From Chloroflexi bacterium OHK40 (GTDB lineage Bacteria; Chloroflexota; Chloroflexia; Chloroflexales; Chloroflexaceae), in the NCBI GenBank assembly GCA_004367505.1, contig SFCB01000014.1, positions 1 through 64,000 on the forward strand: a stretch of 64,000 nt of DNA, given 5' to 3'. The notes under the pieces are model-generated. The model searched no databases and was not told where the DNA came from. It worked only from the letters and a program-made list of their open reading frames with translations. This document shows, one piece after another, positions 34,632-42,698 of this stretch. The translations under genes were made by a program, and so were the position numbers. Positions within the stretch are counted from its first letter, which is position 1; each line of letters starts with the position of its first letter.

Positions 34632-36092
34632 CTAGAGTTGCGTGGGATCGATGTTGATGTAGATATCTTTCAGCTCACTGTAGACATCCAGCGCCTCGGT
34701 ACCGGGCTCGCGGGTACCATTGCCAGACTGCCTGAGCCCCCCGAAAGGCATATGGGGCTCGCTACCGTAGGTACCAGCGTTAACTACGGCCACCCCGGCC
34801 TGCACCTGCTCACAGAAATGCACAGCGCGATGCAGACTCCGGGTATGGATCGCCGCCGTGAGCCCATACGGGGAATCATTGGCAAGCGCAAGGGCCGCCG
34901 CAAAGTCCGGCACGCGATAGAGGATCGTGATCGGGCCGAACAGTTCGCAGCGCGAGATCTCCGCTGCGGGGTCAACCCCCTCAAGGAGCGTCGGCGCCAG
35001 GTAGAAACCACCACGATGCTCTGGCCCATCAAGGCGGTGTCCACCGTACAGCAGCCTGGCGCCCTCAGCGCACGCAGCCTCAATCGCGGTGAGCATCTTC
35101 TGTAGCTGACGCTCATTGATCACCGGTCCGAAGTCATCATCGTCGCCCGGGCCAACCTTGAGCCGCGCAATCCGCTCCAGGAGCATCGTGCGGAAGTGGT
35201 CGTACACCGCATCGAAGACGATCACACGGCTGGCCGAGGCACAACGCTGGCCGGCGTTGGAAAAGGCGGAGAGCAGCACCCACCTGGCCGCACGCTCGAG
35301 ATCGGCATCATCGCACACGACGAGGGCATTCTTGCCGCCGAGTTCCAGGCTCACGCGGCAAAAACGCTCTCCAGCCACCCGGTGGATCTGCCGACCGACT
35401 TCGGTCGAGCCGGTGAAGCTGATCACACCAACATCGGGGTGCGCCACCAGGGGCGCACCAGCCTCTTCGCCGTAGCCTTGAACGATATTGAGCACACCTG
35501 AAGGCAAACCACAATCACGCGCAAGCTGGCCGACGAACCAGGCTGTGCCGGGCGTGTCCTCCGCATTCTTGAGCACCACCGTATTGCCGCAGATGAGCGC
35601 CGGAAAGATCTTCCAGGCCACATTGGCAATCGGCGTATTGGCCGCGATGATCAGGCCAGCCACCCCGATCGGCTGGCGAACCGTCATCGCATATTTGTTC
35701 GGTGTTCCGCTGGTGGTCGTCCGGCCGTACAGGCGCTGGCCCTCGCTGGCATAGAAGAGCCCGCACTGGGCGGCACCACCAACTTCAGCCAGGGCTTCCT
35801 TTAACGACTTACCCGTCTCAGCTGCAACGATCTGCGCGATCTCGTCGCGTCGTTGTTCCAGCTGTACCACCAGCCGGTGAAGGAGCAAGCCGCGCTGCAC
35901 GGCGGGGGTAGCAGCCCATGCTGGCTGAGCACGCCTGGCCGCAGCAACAGCCGTATGAATGTCTGCGGCACGGGAGCGCGCCACTGAATAGAGGATGGTC
36001 CCGTTGGTGGGGCGCAGCTTGTTGAAGCGCCCCCCGTCAGCCGCTTCCTGCTCACGCCCATCAATCCAGTTCGGGATGAACTCAGGCAGCAT
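34632..36092 (-). CDS. NAD(P)-dependent aldehyde dehydrogenase
   Basis: A 486-residue aldehyde dehydrogenase with every family landmark: the cofactor loop FTGSTEVGRQI (residues 226-236), the general base in SLELGGKN (Glu250), the catalytic cysteine in SNAGQRCASASRV (Cys284) and the late MPFGGLRQSGNG motif. The start is ATG 36092 with CTGGAG upstream, 13 bases after the SDR stop. It oxidises an aldehyde to an acid; similarity is to succinate-semialdehyde/glycolaldehyde-type enzymes, so the substrate is open. Its position between SDR and neuA in a sugar operon suggests it acts on a sugar intermediate or on a two-carbon aldehyde linked to the transketolase. Confidence 0.92.
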   Translation of the reverse strand: MLPEFIPNWIDGREQEAADGGRFNKLRPTNGTILYSVARSRAADIHTAVAAARRAQPAWAATPAVQRGLLLHRLVVQLEQRRDEIAQIVAAETGKSLKEALAEVGGAAQCGLFYASEGQRLYGRTTTSGTPNKYAMTVRQPIGVAGLIIAANTPIANVAWKIFPALICGNTVVLKNAEDTPGTAWFVGQLARDCGLPSGVLNIVQGYGEEAGAPLVAHPDVGVISFTGSTEVGRQIHRVAGERFCRVSLELGGKNALVVCDDADLERAARWVLLSAFSNAGQRCASASRVIVFDAVYDHFRTMLLERIARLKVGPGDDDDFGPVINERQLQKMLTAIEAACAEGARLLYGGHRLDGPEHRGGFYLAPTLLEGVDPAAEISRCELFGPITILYRVPDFAAALALANDSPYGLTAAIHTRSLHRAVHFCEQVQAGVAVVNAGTYGSEPHMPFGGLRQSGNGTREPGTEALDVYSELKDIYINIDPTQL

Positions 36093-36105
36093 AAAAGGCT
36101 CCAGA

Positions 36106-36918
36106 CTACCAGGCCGTCCAGCCGCCATCAATCACCAGATTGGAGCCCGTCATGTAGGCCGAGGCATCGGAGGCAAGAAACACGATCGCCCCATTATACT
36201 CGTCCTCACGGGCCATACGCCCCAGCGGCACCTTCGGCAGATAGCCCTGGAGGAACTGTGGGTCCTGGTTATTGAAGACGCCTGCAAAGGTGACGGTATT
36301 GACGCGCACCCCACGCGGTGCCCAATAGGTGGCCAGGTAGCGTGTCAGATTGAGCAGCGCCGACTTCGATGCCGAGTAGGCCACCGGCTTAAAAAACGGT
36401 GCCCCTTCGGCGGCCCGATACGCATAGATCCGCTGGTCAGGCGAGACCAGACCGTAGATCGAACAGACATTGATCACCGAGCCACGGCCCAACTGAGCCA
36501 TGCGCCCACCGAAAACCTGACAGCAAAGGAAGACACCCTTCGCATTCACTGCCATCACCTGATCCCAGGATTCCTCGGGGTAGGTCTCGAAAGGACCATT
36601 CTCGGCAGCGGGCGCGCCGGGCGGCGAGTCCAGGGCGGCATTGTTGATGAGGATCTGGGGCGAACCGAGCTCACGCTCCACAGTGCTGAGCGCAGCCTCA
36701 ACCTCTGAGCGCCGGGTCAGATCAGCCACAATGCCGATCACACGGCCAGGGAGCGAGCCAAAGCGTCTGGCCAGGAGGGCATCATCACGGCGCTGATCAA
36801 GGATCGCAACGTGAGCCCCACGCTCTGCCAGGGTTGCGGTGAACTGGCGTCCAAGCTGTCCGAGCCCACCTGTCACCACTGCGACGCGGCCCGCCAGATC
36901 GAAGAGCGGATCAGTCAT
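36106..36918 (-). CDS. Short-chain dehydrogenase/reductase
   Basis: A 270-residue classical SDR. TGGLGQLG (residues 16-23) binds the cofactor, NNAALD is the structural Asn motif and YSASK (Tyr181, Lys185) the catalytic dyad, with Ser153 in NVCSIYG. SDRs of this type are frequent in sialic-acid-like and Kdo-like gene sets, where they alter a hydroxyl of the sugar precursor. Its start overlaps the end of the phosphatase gene by eight bases, so it is coupled to it. An inserted segment between the serine and the tyrosine (SPDQRIYAYRAAEGAPFF) is longer than usual. Confidence 0.92.
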   Translation of the reverse strand: MTDPLFDLAGRVAVVTGGLGQLGRQFTATLAERGAHVAILDQRRDDALLARRFGSLPGRVIGIVADLTRRSEVEAALSTVERELGSPQILINNAALDSPPGAPAAENGPFETYPEESWDQVMAVNAKGVFLCCQVFGGRMAQLGRGSVINVCSIYGLVSPDQRIYAYRAAEGAPFFKPVAYSASKSALLNLTRYLATYWAPRGVRVNTVTFAGVFNNQDPQFLQGYLPKVPLGRMAREDEYNGAIVFLASDASAYMTGSNLVIDGGWTAW

Positions 36919-37423
36919 GGGCGGCTACCTCCTGGTAGGCTGCCACGAAACGATCGCAGACTTCGCGAACGGCGCCATAGCCGCCGGGGGTCGTGGTACG
37001 GAGCCGGGCCAACGGGAGCACGGCTGGGTGAGCATCGCGCACCACAATAGGGAGTGCCACCGCCGCAAGCGGTCCGGCATCATTGATGTCGTTCCCGACG
37101 TAGGCGACCTGCTCGAACGTCAGGCCGGCCTCTGCCAGGAGCGCAACGAGCGCGCCATGTTTATCGGCCACCCCCTGCTGGCAACGGATGCGCAGCTTGC
37201 GGCAGCGCGCCGAGACGACCGGGTTTTCCTCCGTAGAGATGACGACCGTCTGCACCCCCAGGGCCTCGACCTGCCGCAGACCAAGCCCATCCCCACGCCA
37301 GCAGCGTACGTGCTCCGTGCCGTCTTCGGCCACGAGCACCGTATTGTCGGTAAAGACCCCATCGAAGTCAAAGGCCACAAGCCGGATGCGGCGTATCAGC
37401 GCATTGAGCTCCTCTGTGATCAC
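36911..37423 (-). CDS. KdsC-type HAD phosphatase
   Basis: A 170-residue HAD hydrolase without a cap, the KdsC size class. Motif I is AFDFDGVFTDN (Asp19, Asp21), motif II is the serine/threonine in VVISTEEN, motif III the lysine in GVADKHGAL, and motif IV YVGNDINDAGPL. KdsC removes phosphate from Kdo-8-phosphate, and relatives dephosphorylate acylneuraminate-9-phosphate. Next to neuB it most likely dephosphorylates the NeuB product, implying that the NeuB-like enzyme uses a phosphorylated aldose. GTG start, overlapping the neuB stop by four bases. Confidence 0.9.
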   Translation of the reverse strand: MITEELNALIRRIRLVAFDFDGVFTDNTVLVAEDGTEHVRCWRGDGLGLRQVEALGVQTVVISTEENPVVSARCRKLRIRCQQGVADKHGALVALLAEAGLTFEQVAYVGNDINDAGPLAAVALPIVVRDAHPAVLPLARLRTTTPGGYGAVREVCDRFVAAYQEVAAHD

Positions 37424-38481
37424 GCGACCACCTCGTGGAGGTGTTCGAAGCGTAGCGGCTCGTCGGTCACGAGGGCCACACGCAGCACGCGACCGAGCAA
37501 ACGCTCCACCTCGTAGGGCGGAAGACCCTCTGCGGGTGACTTAAAGGCCAGATCCTTAGCAGTGAGGAGATGGCCAGCGGGCAGATCACGGGCAGCAACT
37601 ATCATCTTACCCATCTTCTGGATCGGAGCCGCCTCATTGGGATAAATCCGCTTGACCCCATCGCCGAGGGCCACCCGGGTGCGGCGCAGATCACGGATCA
37701 TCTTGGCCATGCCGATCGGCTCAAGCGAGAGCGCGTGATCGGTGCCCTTCCAGGTATGGTTCAGCGTAAAGTGCTTCTCGATGATGCGGGCACCGAGCAC
37801 GTAAGCGGCTACCGACATTGCGATACCATTATAGTGATCGGAGAGGCCAATCACAGTCTCGGGAAAGCGCTCGCGTAACGTCGTGATCACCCGAAGGTTC
37901 ATCTCCTCCGGCACCGTCGGGTAGGTTGCGGTGCAGTGCAGGAAGGCGAGTTGGTGATTGATCGGCCGCACGGCATCATAGGCCCGCTGGATATCCTCCA
38001 TCAAGCCACCGCCCGTACTGATAATCATCGGTTTACCAAACTGGGCCACGTGCCGCAAGAGAGGCACATTCTTCAAATCGCCCGAGGCGATCTTGAAAGC
38101 GGGCACATCAAGCTCAGCGAGGAAGTTGGCACTGGGGATATCAAAGGCCGTGGCGAAGAAGGTAATCCCGAGTTCCCGGGCGTAACGCTGTAGCTCGAGA
38201 TACTCATCGCGGCCAAACTCAAGATACTCGCGGTGCTCGCCGTAGGTAGCGCCGAAGCTATTCTCATTCTCGTACGGTTTGTTGTACATCGCTGCGGTGT
38301 AGAGCGTACGATTATCACGCTTCTGAAGCTTGACCGCGTCGGCGCCACACTCCCTGGCCTCGCGAAAGAGCGCTTTACACTTCTCCACATCGCCCTGGTG
38401 ATTGTGGCCGATCTCGGCGATCACATAGCAGTCGCTTGTATCTCCAATCGTCGTATGCGCAATCGTCAGCGTACGTTCCAT
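37420..38481 (-). CDS. neuB: NeuB-family ulosonic acid synthase
   Basis: A 353-residue PEP-dependent aldol condensing enzyme. The TIM barrel holds VIAEIGHNHQGD (residues 20-31), KLQKRDNRTLY and the metal-binding histidines in GLSDH (216) and EKHFT (237); a C-terminal SAF/antifreeze domain starts near 290. Sialic-acid synthases condense ManNAc (or its phosphate) with PEP. Where they usually show an Arg-Ser pair at the start of the SAF domain this protein reads GKMIVAARDL, and KSPAEGL replaces the common KRPG, so the sugar may not be an N-acetylated one. ATG 38481 has AAGGAG seven bases upstream. Confidence 0.92.
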   Translation of the reverse strand: MERTLTIAHTTIGDTSDCYVIAEIGHNHQGDVEKCKALFREARECGADAVKLQKRDNRTLYTAAMYNKPYENENSFGATYGEHREYLEFGRDEYLELQRYARELGITFFATAFDIPSANFLAELDVPAFKIASGDLKNVPLLRHVAQFGKPMIISTGGGLMEDIQRAYDAVRPINHQLAFLHCTATYPTVPEEMNLRVITTLRERFPETVIGLSDHYNGIAMSVAAYVLGARIIEKHFTLNHTWKGTDHALSLEPIGMAKMIRDLRRTRVALGDGVKRIYPNEAAPIQKMGKMIVAARDLPAGHLLTAKDLAFKSPAEGLPPYEVERLLGRVLRVALVTDEPLRFEHLHEVVA

Positions 38482-38528
38482 TGGAATACTCCTTATCCCG
38501 AAAGACGCCAGATAGTATGTCAACAAGC

Positions 38529-39320
38529 CTAAACGACAGGCTCAGTGGCTAATGGTTTCTCGCAGATGATAAAAGCTACCGCTTCAACGGGCATTTGACC
38601 CAGCGGTTCACCATACACTACCTGTTGTACATCGTTCGCGGTAACCTCACGCCAGGCTCCCTCACGACCATGCTTCCGAAACCAGTGAATGTAGGCTGTG
38701 GCTGGAAACGTCGCGCGGATGCGGGCTTCATCATAGACACGGTAGCCACGCTGCACAGCAGGCCGGCCAGCAGGCACACTAGCCATAAGGCGGCCTCCCG
38801 GCCGCACCAGGCTCCAGAGCACAGATACGCCACGTCGATCAGCATCGACCTCCTGGATATCGCCATAGTTTCCCAGACCAAGGTGCTCAATCGTCGAGAT
38901 CGAGACCACAAGATCATACTGGGCGCCAAGGCTCAGCTGCGGATCCAGCAGATCGCAACACACTACGCAAAGATTGGGATGCTGGAACGGGTAACGACGC
39001 TGATCCAACACCGTCACCTCGCGCCCGAGGGCAGTGAGTTGTAACGGCAGCACACTCTCATAACCACCAAAATCCAGGATGCGACGATCCGCTGGCCGCA
39101 GATGACTCAGCACCATCGGGTGCTCAACAATCTGTTCCGAGACAACGAGCCGAAAGCCACGACGAGCAAGAACGAACTCTCGTGCCCGGTTCGCCCATCC
39201 CACAAGTCGATCCACAAACGTTTCAGCCGGACCCGCATGCCGCGGCAACACAGCGAAATTCTTGTTCCGCAAGTGGCGCAGAAGATCGGAGAGGTGCTGG
39301 GACGTCGAGGAGGAGTTCAT
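38529..39320 (-). CDS. SAM-dependent methyltransferase (paralogue B)
   Basis: A 263-residue class I methyltransferase. RRILDFGGYESVLPLQLTAL is motif I, YDLVVSISTIEHLGLGNYGD the central motif and LVRPGGRLMASVPAGRP follows. It shares the order RRGFRL, E-I-V-E, LDFGG, STIEHLGLGN with the enzyme at 27721-28593. The ATG overlaps the flippase stop by four bases. Together with a third methyltransferase at 41943 it suggests a heavily methylated polymer. Target unknown. Confidence 0.87.
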   Translation of the reverse strand: MNSSSTSQHLSDLLRHLRNKNFAVLPRHAGPAETFVDRLVGWANRAREFVLARRGFRLVVSEQIVEHPMVLSHLRPADRRILDFGGYESVLPLQLTALGREVTVLDQRRYPFQHPNLCVVCCDLLDPQLSLGAQYDLVVSISTIEHLGLGNYGDIQEVDADRRGVSVLWSLVRPGGRLMASVPAGRPAVQRGYRVYDEARIRATFPATAYIHWFRKHGREGAWREVTANDVQQVVYGEPLGQMPVEAVAFIICEKPLATEPVV

Positions 39321-40738
39321 GAGTTTCGGAATCCTCTTAAGAGCGAGGTAAAGAGTGGTCGATCAGCCAGGGCGAGCACTGTAATATAGAGCACCCCCCC
39401 GACTCCAACCACAAGTCCTGTCGAGGTGAGGCTCGCTGGAGCGCCTGTCTCCAGCTGCACAACATAGATGAGAGCGCCAAGGCACATTGAGGCCACGGAT
39501 GCGGGCCAAACAGCCACACCAATATCCCACACCGTCACATCAATGAGAAGGTGCTGAATCATCCAGATGATCGGCAGCCCGACAACGTGAGCTGCGATCA
39601 GCCCCAGGCCAATACCAGTAACACCGGCAGTACACGCAAAGAGCAGGGCTACAACCGTGATTGCGGTGAAAGCCACAGACCAGGCCAGGAGCCATCCAGG
39701 CCGGTCAAGCGCTTTCATAAGCTGGCCACACGGCGAGATCAGCATCTGGAGAGCCGCTACAACGGTAAGGAGTTGCACAAGTGGTACCGCTGCAACCCAC
39801 TTAGTGCCGAAACACACAGGCACAATGACGGGAGCGAGCAGGGCAAGGGTAACCAGGGCCGGTAGGACCGTACTGATAAGTGTACGGATCACGAACAAAT
39901 ATGCCCCCCGTAGCCCGATGAGGTCGCTCTGCATGCGCGAAAATTTGGGAAAGAGAAACGCACCCACTGCGCCCACAAAGCTAGCGACTGGCATAAGCAC
40001 TAGACGGGAAGCAAAGGTATATAGACCGAGCACCACTGGACCGAGCAGGGCGCCCACAAGCACCTTATCGATATTCTGAGCAGCTTGCTTGAAGATCGCG
40101 AAGGCAAAGATCCGTGAACTGTACCCCCAGAGCTCAGCGACGCAACTCCTTGAGAACTCAGCGAGACGGGGGCGCCAGGGAGAGAGTACCCAGATCAAAA
40201 TAGCCTCAGCGACACTGGTAGCGAGCGAAAGACCCACAAGACTCCACACACCATAGTCTAGTACAGCCATCACGATTGCGAGGCTTCCGCCGATGAGTGA
40301 TGCAAAGATATCACGGATGGCAAGGGAGCGAAAGCGCAACTCACGCTGGAAAAGAGCCAACTGCGTAAGGGAGAGCGAGTCCGTCAAAAAGACAATCGAG
40401 AGCGCCTGCAAGACGGGTGCGGCCTCGGGCGCCCCAATAAGCGCGGCGAATGGCCTGGCTGTTACCAGGCCCATTAGCATCAACCCGGCCCCCAGGGCGA
40501 CGTTCAGCACAAATACCGAGCTCAGGTGGCGTGGTCTCACCTGCTCGCGCTGGATCAGCGCCGCCCCAAAACCGAGCTCGCTGAGTGCCAACGCAAAACC
40601 AACCCAAACCGTGCCCGCTCCAAGTACCCCGATTTCCTGCGGCCCTAGCAGCATGGCTAAAAGAACAAATGTAAGCAGTTGGATACCCTGACGTCCGAAC
40701 TGCTGTCCAAGCGACCAGACAACCGGAGGAAAGCTCAT
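39317..40738 (-). CDS. Wzx-like polysaccharide flippase
   Basis: A 473-residue protein with about fourteen helices, of the polysaccharide transporter/MOP exporter superfamily (WzxC/TuaB style). Typical stretches are LGPQEIGVLGAGTVWVGFA, ELGFGAALIQREQV and DKVLVGALLGPVVLGLYTFA. It would move the lipid-linked repeat unit across the membrane. It overlaps the methyltransferase and GT4 genes by four bases on each side (ATGA junctions). No ABC exporter genes are present, so a Wzx/Wzy route is favoured. Confidence 0.93.
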   Translation of the reverse strand: MSFPPVVWSLGQQFGRQGIQLLTFVLLAMLLGPQEIGVLGAGTVWVGFALALSELGFGAALIQREQVRPRHLSSVFVLNVALGAGLMLMGLVTARPFAALIGAPEAAPVLQALSIVFLTDSLSLTQLALFQRELRFRSLAIRDIFASLIGGSLAIVMAVLDYGVWSLVGLSLATSVAEAILIWVLSPWRPRLAEFSRSCVAELWGYSSRIFAFAIFKQAAQNIDKVLVGALLGPVVLGLYTFASRLVLMPVASFVGAVGAFLFPKFSRMQSDLIGLRGAYLFVIRTLISTVLPALVTLALLAPVIVPVCFGTKWVAAVPLVQLLTVVAALQMLISPCGQLMKALDRPGWLLAWSVAFTAITVVALLFACTAGVTGIGLGLIAAHVVGLPIIWMIQHLLIDVTVWDIGVAVWPASVASMCLGALIYVVQLETGAPASLTSTGLVVGVGGVLYITVLALADRPLFTSLLRGFRNS

Positions 40739-41943
40739 GCGAGCACCTCCTCAAAAATCCGTTCCATGCGCTGGTTCGTCACCTCCTTGTCAAAGAGCGT
40801 GATGGCTCGTTCGCGAGAAGCCTGGCCCATGTGCCTGCAACGCTCCTGATCGTCCACCAACTCAAGGATCGCCCGGACAAGTGACGATGGGTCCTCTGGC
40901 GGCACAAGGATGCCCGTCTCTCCATCAGCTATGACCTCGGCCGTACCACCAACCCCGGCACCAATGACGGGCCTGGCCGTAGCCATTGCCTCAGCAATCG
41001 CGAGGCCAAGACAGGCGCGATCGTTGATGCTTGGTGCCACGCCAAAGCTACTAGCATCATAGTAGGCTGGCAACTGGGCAAAGGGCACATCCGGAGCCAC
41101 AATAACCTGGCCGGGATAACGTGTAGCAAGCGCCTGGGCAGCAGGCGTGAGCTCGCCACGCCTCCCGACGACAAGAAATACGACCTCGGGTCGTCTCAGG
41201 AGTACTTCGGGGATAGCCTCCATCAATACCCCCAGACCCATCTCGCGCACCATTCTGGCAACGTAGATCGCGACAGGCACCGAGGGCATGATCCCGAGCC
41301 CGCGGCGCAGGGCATCACCTCCGCACCCGGGCCGGAACCTAGTGATATCGACACCGTAGTGGACCGTCTCAACGTAGGGACTCAAGCCAAGCAAGCGAAA
41401 GCTGGCAGCGCAGTGATGACTACACGAGAGCAGCCGCGCGCTGTGCTCCACAACCTGGGAGACATCATGCAAACGACGGCGGTGCAATGCCGGCTCGTTG
41501 TAAATCTCACCAAAGATAGTAGTAATCAGGCCTGTACCGAACTCACGATGAAGCCAGGAGCCCACTACCCCAGCACCAAGCAGGTGATAGGCGCTCACCA
41601 AATGGATGCCCTGGCGTCGCACAAGCTGGCGCACAAAGTGCATCGTGCCAATCCAGCTTAGCAACAGACGGAGGGTGCCTACCGCAGCACGGCGATGTGC
41701 CCAGAGGTGCGGCAGATCCTTGCAGGACGGTCGCAGCAACTGTGCCCAGCGGCTGCGCCGGAGGAGGCGGTAGACAGGGTAATTATGTCCTTCTTCGAGA
41801 CCAGCGCGACGCCCGACGTAAGATACCACGTGGACATCCCATGCTCGGGCCGAGAGATGGTCCGCAAGATATTGAATGTGGGTCGGCACACCGCCAAATG
41901 GTGGCGGGTAGTTACCCAGCAGCAGCACCCTTTTTCGCACCAC
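40735..41943 (-). CDS. GT4-family glycosyltransferase
   Basis: A 402-residue GT-B glycosyltransferase. LLLGNYPPPFGGVPTHIQYL is the N-terminal glycine motif, VAIYVARMVREMGLGVLMEA the hinge and APSINDRACLGLAIAEAMATA the donor-site region, where the EX7E pattern is changed to D-x-x-C-L-G-L-A-x-A-E. GTG start (a second GTG follows); it overlaps the next upstream gene by one base. A histidine/cysteine-containing LLSCSHHCAASF lies in the middle. It adds one sugar of the repeat unit, donor unknown. Confidence 0.9.
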   Translation of the reverse strand: MVRKRVLLLGNYPPPFGGVPTHIQYLADHLSARAWDVHVVSYVGRRAGLEEGHNYPVYRLLRRSRWAQLLRPSCKDLPHLWAHRRAAVGTLRLLLSWIGTMHFVRQLVRRQGIHLVSAYHLLGAGVVGSWLHREFGTGLITTIFGEIYNEPALHRRRLHDVSQVVEHSARLLSCSHHCAASFRLLGLSPYVETVHYGVDITRFRPGCGGDALRRGLGIMPSVPVAIYVARMVREMGLGVLMEAIPEVLLRRPEVVFLVVGRRGELTPAAQALATRYPGQVIVAPDVPFAQLPAYYDASSFGVAPSINDRACLGLAIAEAMATARPVIGAGVGGTAEVIADGETGILVPPEDPSSLVRAILELVDDQERCRHMGQASRERAITLFDKEVTNQRMERIFEEVLA

Positions 41944-42686
41944 TACATCTCCTGTCGCGGAGCCCCCTTCGTCGCTACGACGATAATGCCCTGGGTAACG
42001 ATACGCCGCCCTGGGCCAAGTTCTGCGAAAAGCAACATCTGATACAGTGCAGAAACTGCGCGCCAGAGCGGGTAACGTAGAGCAGAGCGCACACTGATGA
42101 TAGCCGGCTCTACCGGATGCATGGCGAGCTCATCAAAGCCCACAACCGCAAAGATCTGCTGAAGACTGGTCACGCTAAATGCCAGATCGTGGGTGAAATC
42201 ACCGTAGCGAATGCGTCCAAAAAACGGCGACTCGGCGTTTGGCACTTGCGCAATCAGGCGGCCACCAGGTCGTAGTGCGGCATAACAACAATCGAGAATA
42301 TCAAGTACCTCGTCTTTGGCAAAATGTTCAAGCACATCTCGCATTACAATAACATCGTACGAGAAGTGGCGTGTACTCAAGTATGGCTTGAGGCTCGCCT
42401 GTTGTACGTTCCAGACATTCAGGCGTCGCGCTTCCTCAATCTGCTCCGCGCTGACGTCAATCCCTTCAGCGTGAGCATAGCCAACGCTTTGAAGCCACGC
42501 GACAAGGCTGCCGTTGCCGCAGCCCACATCCACAATGCGGGAGGATTTGTTTTGGGGGAAGAAGCGCAGCCACCGTTGCTGAAAATAAGCGGCTTGATGG
42601 CGAAAATGGGCCCTGGTAGCTCGACCGTCTCGATGAGATGTATGGGTCGAAACATACCGCTCGAACAGTCGCTGTTTATAATCCAT
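41943..42686 (-). CDS. SAM-dependent methyltransferase
   Basis: A 247-residue class I methyltransferase with an orthodox motif I, IVDVGCGNGSLVAWL (about residue 50), then AEGIDVSAEQIEEAR, YDVIVMRDVLEHF and LRPGGRLIAQVPNAESPF. The last block and the C-terminal FGRIRYGDFTHDLAFS are typical of UbiE/Methyltransf_23 enzymes in polysaccharide clusters. It is one base apart from overlap with the GT4 gene, so translation is coupled. Confidence 0.9.
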   Translation of the reverse strand: MDYKQRLFERYVSTHTSHRDGRATRAHFRHQAAYFQQRWLRFFPQNKSSRIVDVGCGNGSLVAWLQSVGYAHAEGIDVSAEQIEEARRLNVWNVQQASLKPYLSTRHFSYDVIVMRDVLEHFAKDEVLDILDCCYAALRPGGRLIAQVPNAESPFFGRIRYGDFTHDLAFSVTSLQQIFAVVGFDELAMHPVEPAIISVRSALRYPLWRAVSALYQMLLFAELGPGRRIVTQGIIVVATKGAPRQEM

Positions 42687-42698
42687 AGCGGTTCAGGC

